From Paucimonas sp. (lineage in GTDB: Bacteria > Pseudomonadota > Gammaproteobacteria > Burkholderiales > Burkholderiaceae_D): 61,554 nt of DNA. Positions 1-9,794 of this stretch are shown here, piece after piece. A program made the translations under genes and the position numbers. Within the stretch, counting starts at the first letter, position 1. Every line of letters begins with the position of its first letter. The notes under the pieces were generated by a model, which was not told where the DNA came from, did not search any database, and saw only the letters and a list, made by a program, of their open reading frames with translations. The stretch is taken from positions 1 to 61,554 of the forward strand of contig JAQGMC010000121.1 in the NCBI GenBank assembly GCA_028292545.1, read 5' to 3'.

Positions 1-6
1 CATCCG

Positions 7-1398
7 ATGAACACTTCGCTTGGCGCCAGCCTTGCCCCCGGCCTGTCCTTCCTGCGGCCGGCCCTGTTGTTGGCACTGGCCCTGCTTGTCCTGGCGCCCA
101 ACGCAAGCGCGGCATCACGTGACATGCGACTGACCGGATCGCATGGCTTGCAAGGACGCAGCGCCTACCAGCCGGTGATACAGCAGCAGGCTGGAAAGTG
201 GATCGCCTATGTCGGCCACCATGCCGGCCATGCAATCAATCCGCTGACGGGCCGCGATGAGCAATCCGGCACCTCGATACTGGACGTGACCGACCCGGCC
301 CGGCCGCAATTGCTGCATCACTTGCCGGGTGCAGGCGGCGGCGCGCAAATGGCACGGGTTTGCAAGGGCGACCATTTTGGCGCCGCCCATGCTGGACGCA
401 CCTACCTGCTGCGCACCCTGGGCGAGGAAGCGCATGAAACCTGGGACGTGAGCGATCCAGCCCGGCCGCGGCGGCTGGCGCGCATAGGCCCGGTCGCGGG
501 TACCCACAAGAATTTCTGGGAATGCGACACTGGCATCGCCTACCTGGTGTCGGGCGCAGCAGGCTGGCGCACCGGCCGAATGACGCAAATCTATGACCTC
601 TCCGACCCGGCGCGGCCGGTGTTCATCCGCAATTTCGGCCTGGTGGGCCAGGAACCGGGCGCACGCGGACCGGTGCCGACCGGGCTGCATGGCGCAATCT
701 CGACCGGGCCTGCAGGCAACCGGGTGTATTTCGGCTATGGCACCAATCGCGACGGCGTGATGCAAGTCGTCGACCGGCGCAAGCTGCTGGAGGGTGGCCG
801 GCGCGATACGGCGGCCGACTTGCTGGCGCCCCAGGTTGGCCGCCTGGACATGACGGCCCATGCCGGCGCGCATACCACCTTCCCGATATTGGGCATGGAG
901 GTGGAGGAATTCAAACGCGATGCGAGCCGGGCGCGCGACTTTGTGCTGGTCGTGAGTGAATCGCTTGCCAGCAATTGTGGCGAAGCGCGGCAAATGGCAT
1001 GGATGGCAGATGTCAGCAGCGAAGAGCGGCCACAGTTCATTTCCAGTTTCACGGTGCGCGAGGCGCATGGCGATTTCTGCCGCAAGCCCGGGCGTTTCGG
1101 CACCCATTCATCGAATGAAAGCATGGCGCCGGTTTATTACCGGCGCCTGGTTTTCCTGGCGCATTTCAATGCCGGCGTGCGTGTGGTCGACGTGCGCAAT
1201 CCGTATGCGCTCAAGGAAGTGGCCTGGTTCATTCCGGATGCGGCCGGCTGCGCCGCTTGCGGCACGCCGCAAACCAATAATGTGGAAGTGGACGAGCGCG
1301 GCTACATCTACATTACCGACCGCGCCGGGCACGGCTTGCATGTATTGGAATTGACTGGCGCGGCGCGCGCGATCGCGGATTTCAGCCAGCGCCGCTAG
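7..1398 (+). CDS. Secreted LVIVD-repeat protein
   Basis: A 463-residue protein whose first 36 residues form a signal peptide: a long Leu/Ala core ending near NASA-A. The rest is a series of segments of the type SILDVTDPARPQLL, ETWDVSDPARPRRL, QIYDLSDPARPVFI and VRVVDVRNPYALKE. This is the LVIVD repeat, which is thought to build a beta-propeller on the cell surface or in the periplasm. No catalytic motif is visible and the molecular function is unknown. The ATG lies 6 bases into the window, so a ribosome binding site cannot be checked. It converges on the amidase gene, with only about 10 nt between the stops. Confidence 0.6.
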   Translation: MNTSLGASLAPGLSFLRPALLLALALLVLAPNASAASRDMRLTGSHGLQGRSAYQPVIQQQAGKWIAYVGHHAGHAINPLTGRDEQSGTSILDVTDPARPQLLHHLPGAGGGAQMARVCKGDHFGAAHAGRTYLLRTLGEEAHETWDVSDPARPRRLARIGPVAGTHKNFWECDTGIAYLVSGAAGWRTGRMTQIYDLSDPARPVFIRNFGLVGQEPGARGPVPTGLHGAISTGPAGNRVYFGYGTNRDGVMQVVDRRKLLEGGRRDTAADLLAPQVGRLDMTAHAGAHTTFPILGMEVEEFKRDASRARDFVLVVSESLASNCGEARQMAWMADVSSEERPQFISSFTVREAHGDFCRKPGRFGTHSSNESMAPVYYRRLVFLAHFNAGVRVVDVRNPYALKEVAWFIPDAAGCAACGTPQTNNVEVDERGYIYITDRAGHGLHVLELTGAARAIADFSQRR

Positions 1399-1408
1399 GG
1401 ACGCCGGC

Positions 1409-2695
1409 TCAGGCTTGCGCCAGGCGCTGCTGCATGAATTGCGCGGCACGCAAGGCGTCGCGGTCGTGGCCATGGCGGGCAATCACTTGCAAGCCGACTG
1501 GCATGCCGCTCGCGCCAGAAGTGAACGGCACATGCACGCAGGGCAAGCCGAGCAAGCTCCATTGGCGGCAAAACAGGGGGTCGCCTGTGGATTCAAGTCC
1601 GGCCGGCGCTTCGCCGGTGGTGCTGGGGGCAATGATCACATCCACCTCATCAAAGGCAGACGCAATTGCCGCGCGCGCCAGCTCGGCGCGGGCCAGGTTG
1701 CGTTCATGCTGTTCATGCGAAATCGCCAGGCCCGTGTCCAGCATCTGGCGCAGGCCGGGGCTAAGCAATTCGCGCTGGAATTGACGTTCCCAGGCGTAGG
1801 CATGGGCAGCTTCGAAAAGCATGATTTCGGCCTGCACGATACTCAAGCCGTCCAGGGCTGGCGGGGCCAGCGCGCGGGTGGCGGCGCCGGCTGCGGCCAG
1901 GCCGGATGCAGCCAGCTCCATCGCCTGGCGGGTATCGGCGCCGGCCTGTTCCCATTCGGGCGTGCGGCACAGGCCAAAGCGCGGCACATCCGGGCTATCC
2001 AGTTCGAGCAGGCGGCGGTCGCCGCTCATTGCAGCTACCAGCAGTGCTGCGTCGGCCACGGTGCGCGCCAGCGCGCCCACCGTATCCATGGTTTCGCACT
2101 GGCTTTTGACGCCGGCGCGCGCCAGCTTGCCCAAGCTGGGCTTGAAGCCGACGATGCCGCAATACGCCGCCGGCCGCACCAGCGAAGCGGCAGTCTGCGT
2201 GCCCAGCGCCAGCGGCACCATGTAATCGGCCACGGCGGCGGCAGAGCCGCTCGATGAGCCGCCCGGCGTGTGCGTGGGCCGCAGCGGATTGCGGGTGCGG
2301 CTGGGCAAGGCGGTCGCCATTTCGGTGGTGACCGTCTTGCCCAGCATGATCGCGCCTTGGCCGCGGCAGCTGGCAACCACGGCGGCATCCGAGCGCGGCC
2401 GGTTGTTGCTGTAGATGGGCGAGCCCAGGCCGGTGGGCATGTCGGCGGTGTCGATGATGTCCTTGATGCCCAGCGGCAGGCCATGCAGCAAACCACGCAC
2501 GGCGCCGCGGTCAAGTTCGCGCGCGGCATCCAGCGCGGCATCGGCAGCCAGGTATTCCCAGGCGCCGATCAAGGTTTCGCGTTCGGCGATCCGGTCCAGG
2601 CAAGCGTTCAGCACATCTTCGGCGCGCCATTCGCGTTGCGCCAGGCCGCGTGCAAGTTCGCTTGCGGACATTTCGTTAAGCGGCCTGGGCCTCAT
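1409..2695 (-). CDS. Amidase-signature family hydrolase
   Basis: A 428-residue member of the amidase signature family, which hydrolyses C-N amide bonds with a Ser-cisSer-Lys triad. The Lys is in LGIKDIIDTADMP and the Gly/Ser-rich signature is GGSSSGSAAAVADYM. The following segment LGTQTAASLVRPAAYCGIVG matches the family core. The substrate cannot be told from sequence; relatives include indole-acetamide and allophanate hydrolases. AGGAA lies 6 nt before the ATG. It has no clear partner in the neighbouring genes. It could act on an aromatic amide, given pobA nearby, but that is only a guess. Confidence 0.85.
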   Translation of the reverse strand: MRPRPLNEMSASELARGLAQREWRAEDVLNACLDRIAERETLIGAWEYLAADAALDAARELDRGAVRGLLHGLPLGIKDIIDTADMPTGLGSPIYSNNRPRSDAAVVASCRGQGAIMLGKTVTTEMATALPSRTRNPLRPTHTPGGSSSGSAAAVADYMVPLALGTQTAASLVRPAAYCGIVGFKPSLGKLARAGVKSQCETMDTVGALARTVADAALLVAAMSGDRRLLELDSPDVPRFGLCRTPEWEQAGADTRQAMELAASGLAAAGAATRALAPPALDGLSIVQAEIMLFEAAHAYAWERQFQRELLSPGLRQMLDTGLAISHEQHERNLARAELARAAIASAFDEVDVIIAPSTTGEAPAGLESTGDPLFCRQWSLLGLPCVHVPFTSGASGMPVGLQVIARHGHDRDALRAAQFMQQRLAQA

Positions 2696-2761
2696 GTCGT
2701 TTCCTGTTTTTCTTGTTGGCTTGCAGCCAGGGCGGCCGGGCGCGTTGGATCGGTGCGCAGG

Positions 2762-3151
2762 CTAGTGGGCATGCGCTTCAAGAAGCGCCAGCGGCATCAA
2801 GTCCAGCGCATGAAAATTCGTGCTTTCGAGCACGACCTTGGGCGCACAACCGGCTTCCCAGGCTTCCAGCCAGCGCAGTGCGCACAAGCACCACTTGTCG
2901 CCAGCCTGCAGGCCGGAAAAGCCCCACTCCGGCATTGGCGTCACGAGGTCATTGCCGCGGCTGGCGCTGAAAGCCAGGAATTCCTCATTCATGATGGCGC
3001 ACACGACATGGGTGCCGGCATCCTCATGACTGGTCTTGCAGCAGCCATCGCGCAAAAACCCGGTGAGCGGTTCGAAGGAACAAGGCACAAGCGGCTGGCG
3101 ATAGACATTGAGCGGCGGCGGCAGCGGCGGCATGGAAGGTTCGTCAGGCAT
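2762..3151 (-). CDS. DUF2237 family protein
   Basis: A 129-residue protein that matches the DUF2237 family along its whole length: TGFLRDGCCKTSHEDAGTH, then VCAIMNEEFLAFS and GDKWCLCALRWLEAWEAG. Several Cys residues (CC, VCA, CLC) are conserved in the family; their role is unknown. The start codon directly follows the TGA of the HELQH gene (TGAATG), so the two are translationally coupled. It is probably cytoplasmic. Confidence 0.8.
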   Translation of the reverse strand: MPDEPSMPPLPPPLNVYRQPLVPCSFEPLTGFLRDGCCKTSHEDAGTHVVCAIMNEEFLAFSASRGNDLVTPMPEWGFSGLQAGDKWCLCALRWLEAWEAGCAPKVVLESTNFHALDLMPLALLEAHAH

Positions 3152-3892
3152 TCATTCTCCGGGATCATTGCGGGGCTGCGGTTCAGCCCGGGTTTCAAGT
3201 ATCGCCTTGCGCACTTCGCCGCCGCAAGAACGCACCACGCGACGCGATTCTTCCGGCGTGTCGATGACTTTTTGCAATTCGGCGACCTTGCGTTGCTCCG
3301 CCAGGATGAAGGGCTTCCAGGTGGCGCTGACTTCCTGCGCCAGCATGCCAAGCGTCTGGCCAGCCGCGCCATAGACCGGTTTTGAAAAACGCTCATTCAT
3401 GGCCTGGCGCACGTTGGATTCCAGTTCCGCCAGGTGGGTCTGGAAAGCCTGCACATGCTGCAGTTCATGCACCAGCACTTCACGATAGCCGCAACTGCCT
3501 TCGGGGAATTCACGCCCGATGTAGACCACCACCGATGGATAGGAGAGCGAAACCGTAATGCTGGGCAGCAGGCATTCCTGCTGCGTCTGTTTGTCCATCA
3601 GGACGGTGGCGCGGTAAGTGATGCGCGTATTGAAGCGCGCCTTGGTCAGGCCCAGCACATAGGCGCCAGTTTTGGCCGGTCCGGCAAGCTGCGCGATATC
3701 GCGGTGCGGCACGCTGGTGTCGAGGCTATAGGCAATCGGCGCGCTGGTCACTGTTACCGGTGCTGCAGTCATCCTGGCCTGGCAGCGTTCCGGCAAGCCT
3801 TGGGCATGAAGCGCAGCGCACGGCGCCAGCAGCAGGCTGGCGCACAGCAAGCGCCGGTAGCGGGTAAGCCTGGGTGGCGGGCGGCGCAACAC
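3152..3892 (-). CDS. Secreted protein with HELQH motif
   Basis: A 246-residue protein with an N-terminal signal peptide (basic RYRR, then LLCASLLLAPCAALHA). The segment REVLVHELQHVQAFQTHL carries HExxH, the zinc-binding motif of many metallopeptidases, so it may be a periplasmic zinc peptidase. The third ligand is not obvious. The start is GTG, placed immediately after the stop of the phosphoesterase gene (TGA-GTG), which argues for one operon with it and with the DUF2237 gene. No family is recognised with confidence. Confidence 0.5.
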   Translation of the reverse strand: MLRRPPPRLTRYRRLLCASLLLAPCAALHAQGLPERCQARMTAAPVTVTSAPIAYSLDTSVPHRDIAQLAGPAKTGAYVLGLTKARFNTRITYRATVLMDKQTQQECLLPSITVSLSYPSVVVYIGREFPEGSCGYREVLVHELQHVQAFQTHLAELESNVRQAMNERFSKPVYGAAGQTLGMLAQEVSATWKPFILAEQRKVAELQKVIDTPEESRRVVRSCGGEVRKAILETRAEPQPRNDPGE

Positions 3893-5380
3893 TCAGAAAG
3901 CCAGCGTGCTGGTCAGGTCGCCCATGTTGGCGCGCACGCCGGGCAGCGGTTCCAGCCCGAAACGCCGGGTCAGGAATTTCAGGATCGAGGTGGTATCCAT
4001 CGCCGTATGGTCGACATGACCGCGCTTGGCAAATGGCGACACGACGATGGTCGGTATGCGCGTGCCAGGTCCCCAGCGGTCGCCCCAGCCGGGGCCGGTC
4101 GGCGGCGCCACATGGTCCCAATAGCCGCCATTCTCGTCATAGGTGACGACGACAACCATATTCTTCCATTGCGGGCTTTTCTTCAGCCGCTCCAGCACGT
4201 CGGCAATATGCTCGTCGCCGCTCTTGATGTCGGTATAGCTGGGATGCTGGCTCAGCCGTCCGGTGGGTTTGTAGAACGCAACTGGAGGCAGTGCGCCACT
4301 GTCGATGGCGCGCAGGAAGTCTTCGCCATCTTTCAGGTAGCGCTCGCGGTCAGCGCTGCCGGGCGCAAAGCGCGCGAAGTAGTTGAAGGGTTGGTGATGG
4401 GGCTGGAAATTGGGGCTGCCGGGCGCGCGGTTGTAGATGATGCTGCGCTTGTCGGGCGGGTTCGGGCTGTCGGCGACGGCTTGCTTCCAGGCGCCGGAAT
4501 ACCAGGCCCAGGCTATGCCCTTGGCAGTGAGGCGGTCGCCAATGGTGCTGGCGGTTTGCGGCGGCACCGGATTGCGCGCCGGGTCGGCCATGGCAGGGTT
4601 AGCCGGGCTCGGCTGCAATCCGCTGGGCTGGAAGCTGGGCTGCGCGGTGTTGACCACATAACCGTCGGGCGACACCGGGCCGTCGAACAATTCCGGCGGG
4701 CCGGTCATCACCGAAGGGGGGGAAGTCGGCTTTTTCTTCAGGCGGCCGTTGGCATCAAGTTGCGCCCGTATCGCGGCCGGCGCATCCCGAAACACTGGCG
4801 TGCAGGCGCACACCAGCCACTGGTGGTTCAGGAAGGAGCCGCCGAAGGCGCCCATGAAGAAATTGTCGGCCAGCGTGTATTCGCGCGCCCATTGCCAGAC
4901 CCGGTTGCCGGAGCCATCGTAATAACCCATCACCCAGGCGCCGACATTGCTCATGGCCACGAACATGTCGTTGCGCCCGCCATTGATCTGCTCGATGTTG
5001 TGATAAAAATTGTGGATGGGATTGGGCACGATTTCATCCAGCCGCGCATTCACCGGCGGCGCATCGATGCGGAACGGCCCATTGGGCAAGCCGGCCGGAT
5101 ATTTCGGCTCTGGCTTGCCGTGGCTATAAACCGGGGGCAGCGTTGGCAGCGGCCGGCCATCATGGTCGCGCTGTATTTTCTGGCTGGCAGTGGCATTGGC
5201 CACGCCATTGGCGCCCGGGAAGGTGCCATACATATTGTCGAAGCTATGGTTTTCCGCATAGATCACGACCACGGTCTTGACCTGGTCGAGCCCACCTGCG
5301 GCCTGCTGGCGGCCAGGGGTGGTGCAAGCGGCCAGACCCGCCAGGGCAAGGATCATTCCCGCGTGCTGCAGCAACTTCAT
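3893..5380 (-). CDS. Lipoprotein phosphoesterase (phospholipase C/AcpA-like)
   Basis: A 495-residue member of the bacterial phosphoesterase family that includes phospholipase C and AcpA acid phosphatase. The N-terminus is a lipoprotein signal peptide with lipobox LAAC (ALAGLAACTT). Family blocks are VVVIYAENHSFDNMYGTFPG, where Glu/Asn bind metal, and VVVTYDENGGYWDHVAPP near residue 390, which holds further metal ligands. AGGAG precedes the ATG. It is likely anchored to a membrane and acts on phosphate esters outside the cytoplasm. It heads a three-gene leftward unit with the HELQH protein and DUF2237. A role as a virulence phospholipase is possible but unproven. Confidence 0.75.
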   Translation of the reverse strand: MKLLQHAGMILALAGLAACTTPGRQQAAGGLDQVKTVVVIYAENHSFDNMYGTFPGANGVANATASQKIQRDHDGRPLPTLPPVYSHGKPEPKYPAGLPNGPFRIDAPPVNARLDEIVPNPIHNFYHNIEQINGGRNDMFVAMSNVGAWVMGYYDGSGNRVWQWAREYTLADNFFMGAFGGSFLNHQWLVCACTPVFRDAPAAIRAQLDANGRLKKKPTSPPSVMTGPPELFDGPVSPDGYVVNTAQPSFQPSGLQPSPANPAMADPARNPVPPQTASTIGDRLTAKGIAWAWYSGAWKQAVADSPNPPDKRSIIYNRAPGSPNFQPHHQPFNYFARFAPGSADRERYLKDGEDFLRAIDSGALPPVAFYKPTGRLSQHPSYTDIKSGDEHIADVLERLKKSPQWKNMVVVVTYDENGGYWDHVAPPTGPGWGDRWGPGTRIPTIVVSPFAKRGHVDHTAMDTTSILKFLTRRFGLEPLPGVRANMGDLTSTLAF

Positions 5381-5497
5381 AAAGTCTCCTGATTGTTTTC
5401 CCGCATTTTAGCCCGGGCTGGCGAAAGCTGGCGCGCAGCTGGCGGTGCGCAGCGGCCGAAAAGGGTTGTGAGGCAAGCCGACATGGCACGACAATAG

Positions 5498-6799
<1,302 letters not shown>

Positions 6800-6830
6800 T
6801 GCGGTCTTGCCTGCCTGTGTCTGTAAACGT

Positions 6831-9215
6831 TCAGGCAATTGCCTTCTCAGCCACGCCTGCATAATCACTTTCGCGCTGCGCAACGAGTTGTTTGAACACC
6901 TTTTCCACTGCGCGGCAATTGCGCGCAGTGTCGAATAAAGCGGTGTGCTGGCGATTGGCTTGGAGCCAGGTGCGCATGCGTTCCAGTTCATCTCGCCCGG
7001 AGGTCGCCAGTTCAATCGCGCGCCGCTCATAGTCGTCGACACTGGCACAGATCAGTTGCGGTAACTCCACCGCATGCAAAAGGCTGGTCGCGACCCGGCC
7101 GGCGAAGGTGTTGCCGGTGCTGGTGAGCAGCGGCAGCCCGGCCCACAGCGAATCGCTGGCTGTCGTGTGGGCATTGCAGGGCAAGGTGTCCAGGAACAGG
7201 TCCGCCCGCGCCAGGCGCGCAAGATGGTCCGCGTGCGCCACGCGCGGCGCGAACACCAGGCGCTGTGGATCGATGCCGCGCGCTGCCGCCTCCAGGCGCA
7301 GGTTGACCACTGCTGCGTCATTGTCGTCCAGCAGCCAGAGGACACTGCCGGGTACGGCTTGCAGGATGCGCATCCAGACCGTGAACATGGCGGGCGTAAT
7401 CTTCCATATCGCATTCATGCAGCAAAACACGAAAGCTTGCCCGGGCAGGTTGCATTGCGCGCGGGTGGGCGCGGGTGTCGCAATCGGGCGCTGGTCATCG
7501 TTGCACTGGTAGCAGCCATCGACATACACCACGCGCTCGGTATAGAAGCGTCGGTGGTGCGGTGGAATCACATGCCGGTCGGCGAGCACGTAATCAATGT
7601 CGCGTGCAGCGGTGGTGGCGGGAAAGCCAAGCCAGGAAACCTGGATCGGCGCCGGGCGCAAGGCAAACAGCCCGGGACGGCTGTCGGCGGTATAGCCTTT
7701 CAAGTCGACGGCGATATCGACCCGATGGCGGCGCAAGCAATCCGCCAGTTCCTGGTCACTCATGGCGCCGGCTTCAATGTAGTGGTCAAACTGGCTGCGC
7801 AGCGCGGCTGTCATGTCGTCACCCCGGGAACGCGCCAGCGACACGGCGAATACCTCGAACTGCTGCCGGTCGTGCATGGCAAAAAACCGGTTCATCAGGT
7901 AAGCCGTCGCATGATGGTAAAAGTCGGATGACACATAGGCCAGCCGGATGCGCGGCGATGTGTGTGGACGGCGCACGGGGCGTTTGCGGCGCAGCCAGTC
8001 CTTCTTGTCGGCAAAAGCCTGGATCGACTTCTTTTGCAGCAGTGGGTCGTCTATGGTCCCCATGATGACGAAGGGTGGATGATCGGGCGTGTCGGGGCCG
8101 ATCGTGCTTTTCACCTCTTCCAGCAGCGCGCTATCTTCACGCCAGTCGCCAAGGCAGCGGCGGTGAAACAGCAGCAGGCTGCAAACCCAGGCTGAGTCGG
8201 GAAGGTAGGTGCGCAGCCGGGTTAGCGCCTGTTCGGTTTCCACCCTGCGCTTGCAGCGCAGCAGCAAATGCGCCTGGTACAGCATCACCGTCAGCGTCGT
8301 CACGGCGGCCGGGCCGGCGCTGTCGGTGACGGTGAGGTCCTGGTCGGGGTCGGGACTTTGCTTCTGCCCGCGTCCCTGGTTTGCGAGTGGCGTCGGCGCG
8401 GGCATCAGGGCCAGGGCGCGGGCACAGCATTCCAGTGCTTCATCCAGGCGTTCCATGCGCATCAGCGTGCCGGCAAGATTGGACCAGCCCAGGCCATTGG
8501 CAGGATCCAGGCGCAACGCGCCTTCATGATGCGCCAGCGCTTCTTCAAAGCGCTGCAGGTGATGCAGCACGGCCGCCTTGTTGATCCAGGCGCTGGTGAG
8601 CGTGGGCGCGAGCGCCAGTGCGCGGTCAAGGCTTTCGAGCGCCTCACGGTCACGCTTCAATGCATGCAGCGCGCCGCCGCGGGCTGAGAAGGCGGCCGCA
8701 CTGTCAGGCGCGAGCGCAAGCGCTGCGTCGGTGGCCGCTAGCGCATCTTCATGCCGGCCCAGCGCATTTAGCACCGTGACCCGGTCCAGCGCGGTGCTGG
8801 CGTCATGTGCGCCCAACTCATCCAGCCGCACATGGCATTCCAGCGCTTCCAGCGGCTGGCCTGCATGCCATAGCGCGCGTGCCAGGTTGGCTACGATATC
8901 GCCGCGTTCGGGCGCACCCTGCTGCGCCTGGCGCAGCAGGGCTACCGCCCTGGGGTGTTCGCCGCGGGTAGCTTGCAAGACGCCCGCCATCTGCATCAAG
9001 TCGACATTGGCCGGGGCGGTGTCAACCGCCAGCTCCAGCAGGCGTGCCGCTTCAGCAAAGTCGGCTTGCTGCAAGGCTTGCGTGGCTTGCGCCAGCAAGA
9101 CCGCTGTGTCGGCCGCCATTTCCGTCGCTGTTTCCGTCACTGTTTCCACGCTCGCTTCCTGGCGCGCTGGGGCGGTAGGCCCAGCGCTGCTTCCTGCTGC
9201 TGTCTGCGGCGCCAT
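6831..9215 (-). CDS. TPR-GT41 O-GlcNAc transferase-like glycosyltransferase
   Basis: A 794-residue protein with TPR repeats over roughly residues 35-290 and a GT41 (OGT/SPINDLY-type) catalytic region from about residue 422. Matching blocks are LAYVSSDFYHHATAYLM (His of the active-site region at 434-435), WLGFPATTAARDIDYVLAD, FCCMNAIWKITP (Lys605, equivalent to the UDP-binding Lys of human OGT) and CNAHTTASDSLWAGLP. All expected catalytic elements look intact. The start lies 6 nt after the needle gene stop, so it is co-transcribed with sctXYVD-sctF. It may glycosylate the needle, the pilus or a secreted protein, or be an effector itself; nothing here decides between these. Confidence 0.85.
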   Translation of the reverse strand: MAPQTAAGSSAGPTAPARQEASVETVTETATEMAADTAVLLAQATQALQQADFAEAARLLELAVDTAPANVDLMQMAGVLQATRGEHPRAVALLRQAQQGAPERGDIVANLARALWHAGQPLEALECHVRLDELGAHDASTALDRVTVLNALGRHEDALAATDAALALAPDSAAAFSARGGALHALKRDREALESLDRALALAPTLTSAWINKAAVLHHLQRFEEALAHHEGALRLDPANGLGWSNLAGTLMRMERLDEALECCARALALMPAPTPLANQGRGQKQSPDPDQDLTVTDSAGPAAVTTLTVMLYQAHLLLRCKRRVETEQALTRLRTYLPDSAWVCSLLLFHRRCLGDWREDSALLEEVKSTIGPDTPDHPPFVIMGTIDDPLLQKKSIQAFADKKDWLRRKRPVRRPHTSPRIRLAYVSSDFYHHATAYLMNRFFAMHDRQQFEVFAVSLARSRGDDMTAALRSQFDHYIEAGAMSDQELADCLRRHRVDIAVDLKGYTADSRPGLFALRPAPIQVSWLGFPATTAARDIDYVLADRHVIPPHHRRFYTERVVYVDGCYQCNDDQRPIATPAPTRAQCNLPGQAFVFCCMNAIWKITPAMFTVWMRILQAVPGSVLWLLDDNDAAVVNLRLEAAARGIDPQRLVFAPRVAHADHLARLARADLFLDTLPCNAHTTASDSLWAGLPLLTSTGNTFAGRVATSLLHAVELPQLICASVDDYERRAIELATSGRDELERMRTWLQANRQHTALFDTARNCRAVEKVFKQLVAQRESDYAGVAEKAIA

Positions 9216-9221
9216 GCGTGC

Positions 9222-9458
9222 TCAGCCTATTTTCTGGACGATGCTCTTCATCGTGTCGCTCAAGTCTTTCATGATGGCGCTCATGGTCTGCGCCGTAATC
9301 GTGAAAATCGACATTTTGTATTGCAGCTGGATCATGTCCGTCACCGACATCGCGCTGCCCGATGGCAGCGCGGCCAGCGTCACGCTCAGGTCGGCCTCGA
9401 CAGATGACATGCCCAATTTGGTCTTCTCATAAATCTCACCCAGTGTCATGTTCGGCAT
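9222..9458 (-). CDS. sctF: T3SS needle protein SctF
   Basis: A 78-residue, nearly all-helical protein with a typical needle-subunit shape: short polar N-terminus, a Pro-Ser-Gly turn (LPSGSA) and a long C-terminal amphipathic helix ending DLSDTMKSIVQKIG. Length and position between the co-chaperone and sctD fit SctF (YscF/EscF/PrgI class), which polymerises outside the cell into the needle. AGGGAA lies before the ATG. Sequence identity to known needles is low, and an inner-rod identity is the alternative, but a better SctI candidate exists at 18866. Confidence 0.65.
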   Translation of the reverse strand: MPNMTLGEIYEKTKLGMSSVEADLSVTLAALPSGSAMSVTDMIQLQYKMSIFTITAQTMSAIMKDLSDTMKSIVQKIG

Positions 9459-9506
9459 TACTGTTCCCTCCCCTTTTCAAGTCTCGGTCTGGCGACCAAG
9501 CACTTT

Positions 9507-9716
9507 TCAAACGACAAATCGTGCAATCACTGACAGCGCGGCATTCACCGACTGCAGCGCTGCGCGCAATTCACCAAATGTTTTCGGATCCGACGGCATG
9601 CGCAACTGCTGTTCAAGCCGGCTGCGCAGGTCGGTCAACTGGCCCAGGGCCTGGCGCCGGTTGCGCGTGCCGTCCGCGCCGTACCAGCTGCGTTCGATAT
9701 CCAGCATGAATTCCAT
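9507..9716 (-). CDS. EscE/YscE-type needle co-chaperone (putative)
   Basis: A 69-residue helical protein. Its C-terminal half (LRSRLEQQLRMPSDPKTF, then AALQSVNAALSVIARF) resembles the EscE/YscE/SsaE family, which binds the needle subunit with a TPR partner and keeps it monomeric in the cytoplasm. I chose the ATG at 9716 because GGAGAGG lies 9 nt upstream; a GTG at 9746 would add 10 residues with no such site. It lies just upstream of sctF in the same unit. Confidence 0.5.
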   Translation of the reverse strand: MEFMLDIERSWYGADGTRNRRQALGQLTDLRSRLEQQLRMPSDPKTFGELRAALQSVNAALSVIARFVV

Positions 9717-9794
9717 TTGCGCTACCCTCTCCTGTTCTCTTGCCACTTCATTGCCTTGTTACGCGCCACCGTCCCTGCGGCGCCAGCAGCCCGG

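Noticed and set aside
3434..5392. 652-residue plus-strand frame
   Set aside because: Shadow of the phosphoesterase and HELQH genes in GC-rich DNA; Arg/His/Gly-rich composition and no family.
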